From positions 1 through 51,074 of the forward strand of contig CALVRM010000002.1 of NCBI GenBank assembly GCA_944358695.1: a DNA stretch of 51,074 nt, given 5' to 3'. Position 1 is the stretch's first letter. Each line of letters opens with the position of its first letter. The stretch is from an uncultured Bacilli bacterium (GTDB lineage Bacteria; Bacillota_I; Bacilli_A; RF39; UBA660). The notes beneath the pieces were generated by a model that was given only the letters and a program-made list of their open reading frames with translations, did no database searches and had not been told where the DNA came from. Below, piece by piece: positions 45,503-51,074 of this stretch. A program made the translations under genes and the position numbers.

Positions 45503-45600
45503 GAGTTAGTTGAGAGAGGTAGGGAGAGAGAAGGTTAAGATCGAAGAACAAAGATCAGGAGAAAAAGGAGAAGGGAAAGACCAAGGGAAAAGGTCAAAAC
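45492..45600 (+). other. Purine-rich tract upstream of the replication-relaxation-like gene
   Basis: About 110 bases are almost entirely A and G on the plus strand, with few C or T. This strand skew is unlike the rest of the window. It contains GACC/GGTC (near 45578-45594) and two GATC sites. It precedes the ribosome site at 45630-45640. It may keep an mRNA leader or a single strand unpaired. Confidence 0.7.
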
Positions 45601-45646
45601 CTGTAATTGTGAGAGATAGCTAAGAGCATAGAAAGGTTGTGAGTAA

Positions 45647-46264
45647 ATGGAATTGCAGGAACGCGATATTCGCATCTTGAACGAGGTTTCACGCTGGCGG
45701 TTTCTGCTAGGACGCCACGTTGTTGGTTTGTGCGATTTTCCGTCGCAAAGTACCGCAAGCAGACGGCTACGCGCGCTTGTTGAGGGGAAGTATCTTGAAC
45801 GGAAGCGTGTACTTTACGGTTTTCCAGCGCTCTATACCGTCGCGCATAAGGGCCGAGTATTGATTGGAGCCAACAAACGTGCTGACAAGGTTAATTTGGC
45901 CCTCATACCGCATAACGTGGCCGCGCTGGACACTGCTATCTACTTTCATGAGGTGCTAGGCGTTCCTATGGCCGACTTCGTTACCGAAAAGGAAATGCAC
46001 GTTGCGGACGGCTTCGCCACTAGGCGACACCGCCCAGACTTTTTGTATCACGAGAATGGGGCCACGGTAGCCGTCGAAATCGAACTTTCGCTAAAGTCGC
46101 TGGACAGTTTGCGTGACAATATCAAAGTCAATTACATAGAATACGAAAGGCAGATTTGGGTGTTGGAGAAGCGCAACACCAAACTAGAACGAACAATCTT
46201 GAATGAGATTGAGCATTACCCTGGCGTTGAAGTACTTTACTTGACGGACATTCTTAATCGCTAG
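45647..46264 (+). CDS. Replication-relaxation-like protein with winged helix and PD-ExE-like motif
   Basis: A 205-residue protein. Residues 1-75 are a winged helix-turn-helix (ERDIRILNEVSRWRF, SQSTASRRLRALVEGKYL, YTVAHKGRVLI), as in the Replic_Relax family encoded on plasmids and integrative elements. The C-terminal half contains HRPDF then AVEIELSLKS (about residues 123-145), which resembles the PD-(D/E)xK nuclease core, with an E-x-E form. Members are linked to plasmid replication or mobilisation, but the mechanism is not settled. It lies 24 bp before the coupling ATPase. Confidence 0.75.
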   Translation: MELQERDIRILNEVSRWRFLLGRHVVGLCDFPSQSTASRRLRALVEGKYLERKRVLYGFPALYTVAHKGRVLIGANKRADKVNLALIPHNVAALDTAIYFHEVLGVPMADFVTEKEMHVADGFATRRHRPDFLYHENGATVAVEIELSLKSLDSLRDNIKVNYIEYERQIWVLEKRNTKLERTILNEIEHYPGVEVLYLTDILNR

Positions 46265-46288
46265 GGGCTGTTTGCAGGAGGGATCTAT

Positions 46289-47683
46289 ATGGGGCTACTA
46301 GAAGCCAATCCAATTTTTCTTTTGATAGTGGCGCTGGTTATCTGCGTCTTTTTCTACTTCGGCATTGAGAAAATGCGTCGTGGCAAGAGCCTAGACGCTG
46401 ATATGTTCAATATTCGGAAGGACCTAAAAAACATTAAGGGGTCAGGACTTAAGCAATTTGGGGAAGAGCCGAAGGAGATACTACTAGGAACTGACCCGAA
46501 CGGTAGAAAGATAAGTGTACCCATTGATACCCATCACATGTATTGCAGTGGAACGACGGGAACAGGAAAAACGGTTTTACTTTCAAACATCGTCAAAGCC
46601 TCGATTGACTATGGCTGTCCGCTAGTCGGCATTGACGGCAAGGGTGATACCGGCCCTGGCTCTATGGTTGAAATTATCAGGGGAATGAAGGGTGACAAGA
46701 AGTTATATGTCATTGATATGAACAATCCGGAAATCAGCGACAAATACAACCCGTTTAAGAACACTTCTCCCACAGTCGTTAAAGACATGCTAATAAACCT
46801 AACCGAGTGGAGCGAGGAGCATTACAAGGCCAACACCGAGCGCTATTTGCAGTGTCTTATAGAACTGATGTTTAAGTTAGCAATTCCTCTTTCGCTTGAA
46901 AGTATTGTGCGCTCTATGTCGGTTGATGACTTCCTAGTTTTGAGCAAAAGGGCTAATCAGGAGGGGGTTATCTCTAAAACCGACCATGTTCGAAATATGG
47001 AGGTTGCCAAAACCAGCGGGCAAATCGCCCAGGACGCAATGGCAAGGTTCAGCACCCTTATTGAAGGTGAGATGGGGGCGCTTTTTGCTCCTGATGGCGT
47101 GGATATTATTACCGCTATCAGAGAGAATGCAATCATTTTGTTCGTACTTAACCCATTGCTGTATCCGGAATTAAGCCCGAAGATTGGGAGCCTTGCAGTT
47201 ATCGACTCGAAAAAAGCTGTTTCACATCTTTACAAGAAGAAACAGGGGAGGGTGTTTTACCTGTTTGATGAAATAAACGTCTATTGCTCTAATGCGTTCT
47301 TGGACTTGGTGAACAAGTCCAGAAGTGCCGATGTTACTTGCTTTCTTGCTTCGCAAACCTTATCTGATCTCGACGCATTTTCAGTTCACTTCCGAAACCA
47401 GATTATTGAGAACTGTAATAGCTATGTGGTATTACGCCAGAATACCACGGAGAACGCCGAAGGGTGGGCGAAGATTATTGGCACACGTCCGACTATGGAC
47501 GTTACCTATCAGCTAAAGATGGAGGACAGCATTACCACCGATACAGGCATGGGGAGCGCGAGAAAGACGCGTGAGTTTTATTTTCACCCCGACTATATCA
47601 AGTCGTTACCGAAAGGTAAGGGGGTTTACATCAACAAGGACACTGGATACAAGAGCGCCATTGACGTTAACAAGCCATTTTGA
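46289..47683 (+). CDS. VirD4/TraD-type coupling ATPase
   Basis: A 464-residue ATPase. One N-terminal membrane helix (residues 8-25) is followed by the Walker A motif GTTGTGKT (88-95), Walker B VFYLFDEI (Asp327, Glu328) and a later SQTLSDL sensor-like segment, as in TraD/TraG/TrwB coupling proteins. It is short and has only one N-terminal helix, like compact mobilisation coupling proteins. It would bring a DNA-protein substrate to a secretion channel. The start follows CAGGAGGG. The next gene's ribosome site overlaps its end. Confidence 0.87.
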   Translation: MGLLEANPIFLLIVALVICVFFYFGIEKMRRGKSLDADMFNIRKDLKNIKGSGLKQFGEEPKEILLGTDPNGRKISVPIDTHHMYCSGTTGTGKTVLLSNIVKASIDYGCPLVGIDGKGDTGPGSMVEIIRGMKGDKKLYVIDMNNPEISDKYNPFKNTSPTVVKDMLINLTEWSEEHYKANTERYLQCLIELMFKLAIPLSLESIVRSMSVDDFLVLSKRANQEGVISKTDHVRNMEVAKTSGQIAQDAMARFSTLIEGEMGALFAPDGVDIITAIRENAIILFVLNPLLYPELSPKIGSLAVIDSKKAVSHLYKKKQGRVFYLFDEINVYCSNAFLDLVNKSRSADVTCFLASQTLSDLDAFSVHFRNQIIENCNSYVVLRQNTTENAEGWAKIIGTRPTMDVTYQLKMEDSITTDTGMGSARKTREFYFHPDYIKSLPKGKGVYINKDTGYKSAIDVNKPF

Positions 47684-47697
47684 TGACAGGGGGTATC

Positions 47698-48519
47698 ATG
47701 AGAATTGCCACGAATAACCTAATCGTAATGGGGATAGCAACTGTTGCTTATGTCCTCATTGACTTCTTTATCTTCGCCAGCGACGCTGGTTCTTTTTTTG
47801 GCATTCTGCTTTTGCAACTGGGCTTAATCGCCGTTGCTGTGTCGCCGATTGGCGAGGCCATTTTGCGTTTCATCTATGGTAGTAAACCGCTGACTAAAAG
47901 AGAGGCCGAGCGCGTTATGCCCATTTTTAATGCGGTATATCAAAGAGTACTGGAAGAACACCCTGATACCAACAAGGAAATAAAACTGTACGTTGAAAAT
48001 ACCATGTCAGTAAATGCTTTTGCTGTCGGGTGCCGGACGATAACCATAACAAGGGGAGCAATTGAGACATTATCGGACGATGAAATCAAAGGCATGTTGT
48101 CTCATGAATTCGGCCACCTAGCACATGGTGATACCGTTTTGCCGTTGGTGTTCTTGGTTGGCAACGCCATGTTCTTGGCGCTTATGGTTGTTGTTAAAAT
48201 TGCCCAGCTTTTCGTGGTGTTTTTGACCGCCTATGCACAAGCTTTGTTCCTCGGACGCATAGTTAACCTGCTGATGACGTTGTTAATGACTTTGGCGTTA
48301 TTTGTGGTTCAGGCTTTGATACTGGTGAACCAGCGTAAGAATGAATACCTTGCCGACCAGTTCGCCTATGAAATAGGATATGGTGCCGACCTGCTTAACG
48401 TGCTTTATGCAATATCGCAATTCGAGTTTGAAGGTAAAACAACAATGCTTGACCGTATCAAGTCAAGCCACCCCAACACCCGCAACCGTATAAACAGGCT
48501 TGAACGAATGATAGCGTAA
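47698..48519 (+). CDS. HtpX-like M48 membrane metalloprotease
   Basis: A 273-residue M48 protease. Two N-terminal helices precede HEFGH (His136, Glu137, His140) and the third zinc ligand Glu216 in NEYLADQFA, with two further helices between. HtpX enzymes cut misfolded membrane proteins. The ATG at 47698 follows CAGGGGG; an earlier in-frame TTG overlaps the previous stop. Carriage in the same operon as a coupling ATPase is unusual. It could process element membrane proteins or protect the host membrane. Confidence 0.9.
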   Translation: MRIATNNLIVMGIATVAYVLIDFFIFASDAGSFFGILLLQLGLIAVAVSPIGEAILRFIYGSKPLTKREAERVMPIFNAVYQRVLEEHPDTNKEIKLYVENTMSVNAFAVGCRTITITRGAIETLSDDEIKGMLSHEFGHLAHGDTVLPLVFLVGNAMFLALMVVVKIAQLFVVFLTAYAQALFLGRIVNLLMTLLMTLALFVVQALILVNQRKNEYLADQFAYEIGYGADLLNVLYAISQFEFEGKTTMLDRIKSSHPNTRNRINRLERMIA

Positions 48520-48526
48520 TTGCTGG

Positions 48527-48724
48527 CTACTTGTATTTTAGAAGGTCGCCGGGCTGGCATTTAAGCGACTTACATAGAGCGTCGAGGGTGCTGAACCTTA
48601 TAGCTTTTGTTTTACCTGTTTTAATGCGTGATATGTTGACGTTGGTTCTTCCAACTTTTTCAGCCAACTCGTTAACCGAGATTTTCCGGTCAGACATTAA
48701 GGCTTCAAGTTCAACAATAATCAC
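48527..48724 (-). CDS. Small XRE-family regulator (minus strand)
   Basis: A 65-residue Cro/CI-type helix-turn-helix protein (SVNELAEKVGRTNVNISRIKTGKTKAI, LDALCKSLKCQPGDLL), similar to YozG-like regulators. A GTG start at 48724 lies five bases after GGGGAGGA; the upstream frame to 48763 has no better site. It is convergent with the M48 gene and divergent from the XRE gene at 48798. Confidence 0.82.
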   Translation of the reverse strand: MIIVELEALMSDRKISVNELAEKVGRTNVNISRIKTGKTKAIRFSTLDALCKSLKCQPGDLLKYK

Positions 48725-48797
48725 GGTTTCCTCCCCACATATAAACTGATTACTTATAGTCATTCATTGCATTATGCCAGTCACATAGCGTGATGGT
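48725..48797. promoter_or_regulatory. Divergent control region of two XRE genes
   Basis: The 73 bases between the two regulator starts must hold both promoters. A quasi-palindrome spans about 48768-48793 (CATTATGC ... GCGTGATG). An operator for one or both regulators is likely but not proven. Confidence 0.45.
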
Positions 48798-49010
48798 ATG
48801 GCAAAGTTGGCAAAGACAATGGGTTTCAGGATTAAGTGCTTGCGCGAAGAACAAGGCATGTCGCAACGCGAATTCTGCATGATGATAGGTATGAACCAGT
48901 CGTATTTAGCTGGTATCGAACTGGGCAAGCGTAACCCCTCGATTAACAACATCGAGAAAATCATAGAAGGGTTGGGAACAACTGCGGAGCATTTGTTCCT
49001 AGGGTTGTAA
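48798..49010 (+). CDS. Small XRE-family regulator (plus strand)
   Basis: A 70-residue helix-turn-helix protein of Cro/CI type (FRIKCLREEQGMSQREFCMMIGMNQSYLAGIELGKRNPSIN in two helices, with IIEGLGTTAEHLFLGL at the end). No strong ribosome site precedes the ATG, so it may be translated from a very short leader. It ends 12 bases inside the convergent helix-turn-helix/coiled-coil gene. Confidence 0.8.
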   Translation: MAKLAKTMGFRIKCLREEQGMSQREFCMMIGMNQSYLAGIELGKRNPSINNIEKIIEGLGTTAEHLFLGL

Positions 49011-49439
49011 GTCACCGCAGGGAAGTTCTTTTCTACGACTGAACAGCCTTTTCAAGAATGGTTGGCGAGCCTCGCCAAGCTGGCGTTGTAAATCAAGCGA
49101 TAGTTTTTGTTGCTGGTCTAAAAGGCGGGTTAAGTTGTCGATTGTTTCCGTTTGGTTGGCAATTACCAAATCTTGCGTCTTTATTTGGGCTTTTAAGGCA
49201 TTGATGGTTTCAGATTGGTTGTTGGAGTTATCAACCTGTTGTTGTCCGTTGCCAACTTCCGCAAGTTTAATGCCGTAATACTCATAAACTTGGTTTGCGA
49301 TGGTTTCCGGAATTGCCAACCGTTTACCAACCATGTCGCACTTGTCGTGTAGTTCTAGCTTCTTTAGTAGTTTGCTAATAGCTTGGGGGGAAACACCGCA
49401 GTTTGTTGCAAGTTGTTTTATGGTTGTGGTTGTTGTCAA
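48999..49439 (-). CDS. Helix-turn-helix plus coiled-coil protein (DUF536-like)
   Basis: A 146-residue minus-strand protein. The N-terminus holds a MerR/DeoR-like helix-turn-helix (TIKQLATNCGVSPQAISKLLKKL), followed by a Gln/Asn-rich linker and a coiled-coil (about 80-125: INALKAQIKTQDLVIANQTE). The layout recalls DUF536-type accessory proteins of Firmicute plasmid replication regions. The start is TTG at 49439, nine bases after GGAGG; another TTG directly at the site is too close. Confidence 0.72.
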   Translation of the reverse strand: MTTTTTIKQLATNCGVSPQAISKLLKKLELHDKCDMVGKRLAIPETIANQVYEYYGIKLAEVGNGQQQVDNSNNQSETINALKAQIKTQDLVIANQTETIDNLTRLLDQQQKLSLDLQRQLGEARQPFLKRLFSRRKELPCGDLQP

Positions 49440-49497
49440 TTTTTCCAACCTCCTTCCAAAGCATTATAGCGTTTGAAAGAGGAATTATTGCAGTCTG

Positions 49498-49577
49498 GCT
49501 TTTACTAGCCGTTATCGTGTGTCCCTGCCCGTGATACATGGTGTCACGGGCATATAATACATGACGGCAGTAAAAGC
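49498..49577. repeat. Nested palindrome at a promoter-like region
   Basis: Outer arms GCTTTTACT (49498-49506) and AGTAAAAGC (49569-49577), then GCCGT/ACGGC (49508-49512 and 49564-49568), enclose inner arms GCCCGTGA (49527-49534) and TCACGGGC (49544-49551). All share nearly the same centre. TATAAT follows the inner palindrome at 49553-49558, so this could be an operator over a promoter firing toward 49602. Confidence 0.8.
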
Positions 49578-49601
49578 TATCTTATTGTGAAAAGGAGCAA
49601 T

Positions 49602-49661
49602 TATGGGAACGATCGGACGAATATTTTTTGACCCGGAAACAGGCCCGCAGTACGAGTGTTA
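49602..49661 (+). CDS. Possible 19-residue leader peptide
   Basis: A short frame (MGTIGRIFFDPETGPQYEC) with a strong AAAAGGAG site and a promoter-like TATAAT 44 bases upstream. No family is recognised. It may be a real small protein, a leader peptide, or the broken start of a lost gene, because the following 1.4 kb has no credible coding frame. Confidence 0.35.
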
Positions 49662-49721
49662 GCCGTTCACTGCTGTTTTTATGCGTTGAGTTTCGAGTTG
49701 TGTTGAGCGACCGCGACCTGG

Positions 49722-49946
49722 CCACGCGAAGCGTGGAGCCGGGGACAGTTTGGTTTCGGCGACGTAGGGGAAGGCCCAAACGAAAAAGGGCAGACTTTGG
49801 GCCGAACCTACAACCGTGCAGGTTGTTGTACGCCCATGTTCGTGGCTTTGCCACCGTGAGCCAAGGAGGGCAGTAACGCTTGGGGGTTTCACCCCCAAAC
49901 CCCCGATACGCCCCAATTTTGGTACGGCAAAGCCGTACCAAAATTG
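49722..49946. repeat. Array of six perfect hairpins
   Basis: In order: CCACGC-GAA-GCGTGG (49722-49736); GGCCCAAA/TTTGGGCC (49773-49803); ACAACC/GGTTGT (49810-49826); GTGGC-TTT-GCCAC (49842-49854); TTGGGGGT-TTC-ACCCCCAA (49880-49898); and a 15-bp stem with loop AAA (49914-49946). Four have loops of exactly three bases, and the first contains GCGAAGC, a known very stable DNA mini-hairpin. Origin-of-transfer or replication regions of Gram-positive plasmids carry similar sets. The reading frames here on both strands look like by-products. Confidence 0.85.
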
Positions 49947-50333
49947 TGACGAGTAGTTATTATGCTTTCAGCATTTGGTGTCAATTTTAGTTTACAAGTT
50001 AATCAAGTGGATACGTCTTGCATGATGTCAGGGAAACCTTGCAGGTTGAAAATCACCGACCCTCGCGAGGACGCAAAGACCTCTTACCCAGCTTGATAGG
50101 GCACGCTTGGCACTGGCGGTTTGTCGTGCTTGATGTTGCAACGTGACATTGCGTCATGGCCTGGATTGGTCGCCACCTCTCTAGGCGATAGGGTGAGTGT
50201 CACAGGTAGCGCGCTCAACGGTTCCAACTGCCCTATATAGGGTTCTTACGTCGTCAAACCACCTTGCTTGTCCGCTTCAATTCCCTACCGTTTCATCAGC
50301 TTTCCGACAAGTGCAATATTTGATTTTAGGCAC

Positions 50334-50357
50334 AAAAATAGCCACGCTCCGGTGGCT
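50334..50357 (-). terminator. Intrinsic terminator on the minus strand
   Basis: AGCCAC and GTGGCT with a 6-nt loop, followed on the minus strand by ATTTTTG. Confidence 0.65.
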
Positions 50358-50499
50358 GAAAATACACGTGTATGTTGCTTGTGTCCCTCGAAATTACCTC
50401 ATATTCATGGTATAATTCCGAATAGGTATCCAAGTGTTCCATTCACGCTGTCTCACCAGCTGTTGGAGCGGTCGAGGGGAACGCCAATTCTCCGCGACG
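50334..50499 (-). ncRNA. Candidate antisense small RNA (minus strand)
   Basis: On the minus strand, TGTTATAAT (50514-50506) is an extended -10 box. A terminator follows about 165 nt later: AGCCAC/GTGGCT (stem at 50340-50345 and 50352-50357) with ATTTTTG beyond it (50339-50334). No coding frame of note lies between. It overlaps the opposite candidate RNA. Confidence 0.5.
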
Positions 50500-50583
50500 G
50501 GAACCATTATAACAGACCGAAGCCTGTTGCGGGCGGGTCGAACTTACGAGGGGTAGCGCTGCGGCGCGCCCCTCGCTCTTTTT
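50423..50583 (+). ncRNA. Candidate small RNA (plus strand)
   Basis: TGGTATAAT (50408-50416) is an extended -10 box. A GC-rich terminator CGAGGGG..GCGC/GCGC.CCCCTCG (50547-50553 to 50569-50575) with a T-run to 50583 ends the unit about 160 nt later. Its first 75 nt are complementary to the opposite candidate RNA, an arrangement used for plasmid copy control. Confidence 0.5.
50547..50583 (+). terminator. Strong GC-rich intrinsic terminator
   Basis: Stem CGAGGGG..GCGC with loop TGCG, followed by CTCTTTTT. It is the strongest intrinsic terminator in the element. Confidence 0.85.
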
Positions 50584-50731
50584 ATTGATAACCCTAATTA
50601 CGTAAAGCTGTAACCATGGCTAACTTTGTAGCCGTTTCTAATGTCTCACCAGTTCAAAGCATGATTATTTACACGTCGGCTCGATCATAAGCCGTCGAAA
50701 CGGCCCGTGTGAGCCTTTTTAAGCCTTTAAA

Positions 50732-50867
50732 ACACAAGATGTTGTGTGTAGACCCGCATTTTTGGGTTACTTTTTAGGTGTTGAACAACACTTAGATTTT
50801 TGGTTTCCACGATTTGTTTTTGATGATGTTCTCATAGGCTCTTTTGGTCATGAGAGCCTATGAGAAC
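50732..50867. repeat. Cluster of palindromes near the window end
   Basis: ACACAA-gatg-TTGTGT (50732-50747), GTGTTG-AA-CAACAC (50778-50791) and GTTCTCATAGGCTC with its exact complement (50828-50841 and 50854-50867). They may be binding sites for replication or partition proteins. From 50584 to 51074 no coding frame is credible. Confidence 0.75.
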
Positions 50868-50987
50868 TATTGTCAGGCCCTAGTGTAGTAGTAGACGTAA
50901 GCCAGCGCAGAAAAGCTAAAAACCAGCCTTAGAATGGACGAGAACCATTGTTTTACGCAAAATGTGTCAAATAGTGTAAAAATTTCA

Positions 50988-51005
50988 GGGGGGGGGGGGG
51001 GGGGG
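50988..51005 (+). repeat. Run of 18 G
   Basis: A homopolymer of 18 G followed by AT-rich sequence to the end of the window. It may be a true slippage-prone tract or a sequencing or assembly artefact near a contig end. Confidence 0.9.
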
Positions 51006-51074
51006 TACATTTAAAATAAAACAACAAAATACAAAAAAATTGTTTATTAATGGTTTGTTGGGTACGGTGAGAGA

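Larger units (their letters stand above)
43539..51074 (+). mobile_element. Integrated mobilizable element, right end outside window
   Basis: Its left boundary is about 43539, where the carboxypeptidase reading frame is lost. Beyond it third positions become GC-richer and gene content changes to recombinase, replication-relaxation-like protein, coupling ATPase, M48 protease and phage/plasmid-type regulators. A large serine recombinase next to the boundary, transcribed away from it, is the expected integrase. No HUH relaxase, replication initiator or mating-pore gene is recognised, so it is probably mobilizable rather than self-transmissible, unless those genes lie beyond the end. Confidence 0.85.

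Noticed and set aside
49582-49941. Long frames on both strands (49582-49941, 49628-49876, 49659-49916)
   Set aside because: They run through the array of perfect hairpins, lack ribosome sites and have no recognisable protein features.
49900-50585. Group II intron, RNase P or other known large RNA
   Set aside because: The diagnostic domain V, RNase P core and similar motifs were not found; only a weak GEMM-like segment remains and is reported with low interest.
50197-50588. Frames at 50197-50415 and 50268-50588
   Set aside because: They cross promoter and terminator signals, lack ribosome sites and have unnatural composition.

Overview
The window looks like the end of a contig from an AT-rich, low-GC Firmicute of the Bacilli/Erysipelotrichia/RF39-like gut type. 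Three T-box leaders, two CIRCE operators and strong purine-rich ribosome sites support this. So do gene neighbourhoods shared with Bacillus: lepA-hemW-hrcA-grpE-dnaK-dnaJ, the spoVID-ysxE pair near valS, and a PerM-type gene before alaS. TGA is used as a stop (rnhB, hrcA-region and other genes), so the code is the standard bacterial one, not the Mycoplasma one. No rRNA or tRNA gene was seen.

Host part, 1-43.54 kb, nearly all on the plus strand. 0-5 kb: tail of a DUF285-repeat surface protein, a divergent pyruvate kinase and a GH31 glucosidase. 5-12.7 kb: leucine T-box, small membrane protein and leuS; two membrane/zinc-ribbon proteins; rnhB, a metallo-beta-lactamase-fold hydrolase and obgE. 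12.8-20.5 kb: an envelope/spore-coat-like block (Gly/Pro/Tyr-rich protein, inactive-looking polysaccharide deacetylase, SpoVID-like protein, YsxE/CotS-like pseudokinase, pilin-tethered LamG protein), then valine T-box and valS, then two pilin-like genes. 20.6-34.7 kb: lepA, an unknown gene, hemW, an HD protein, tmk, a decayed TnpB element, a glycerophosphodiesterase, a UPF0316 protein, and the heat-shock block hrcA-grpE-dnaK-pepF-dnaJ with two CIRCE operators. 34.8-42.5 kb: a lipoprotein, frr, a PerM permease, and an alanine T-box operon with a NUDIX gene, two tandem P-loop kinases and an unusually short alaS, then an FkbM-type methyltransferase.

At about 43.54 kb a D-Ala-D-Ala carboxypeptidase gene is cut in mid-frame, and base composition shifts sharply to higher GC. 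From there to the window end (at least 7.5 kb) lies an integrated mobile element. It carries a small ORF and a large serine recombinase, a replication-relaxation-like protein, a VirD4/TraD-type coupling ATPase, an HtpX-like M48 membrane protease, two small XRE regulators, and a helix-turn-helix/coiled-coil protein on the minus strand. Its non-coding parts are unusually structured: a nested palindrome of about 185 bp before the mobilisation genes, a second nested palindrome of about 80 bp, a run of six perfect hairpins (four with 3-nt loops), a candidate overlapping pair of opposed small RNAs, further palindromes, and an 18-G run 70 bp before the end. The right end and the other half of the carboxypeptidase gene are not in the window.

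The best candidate for something new is this element: a coupling protein, a replication-relaxation-like protein with a nuclease-like motif, and a membrane protease downstream of a large cruciform, with no recognisable HUH relaxase in view.
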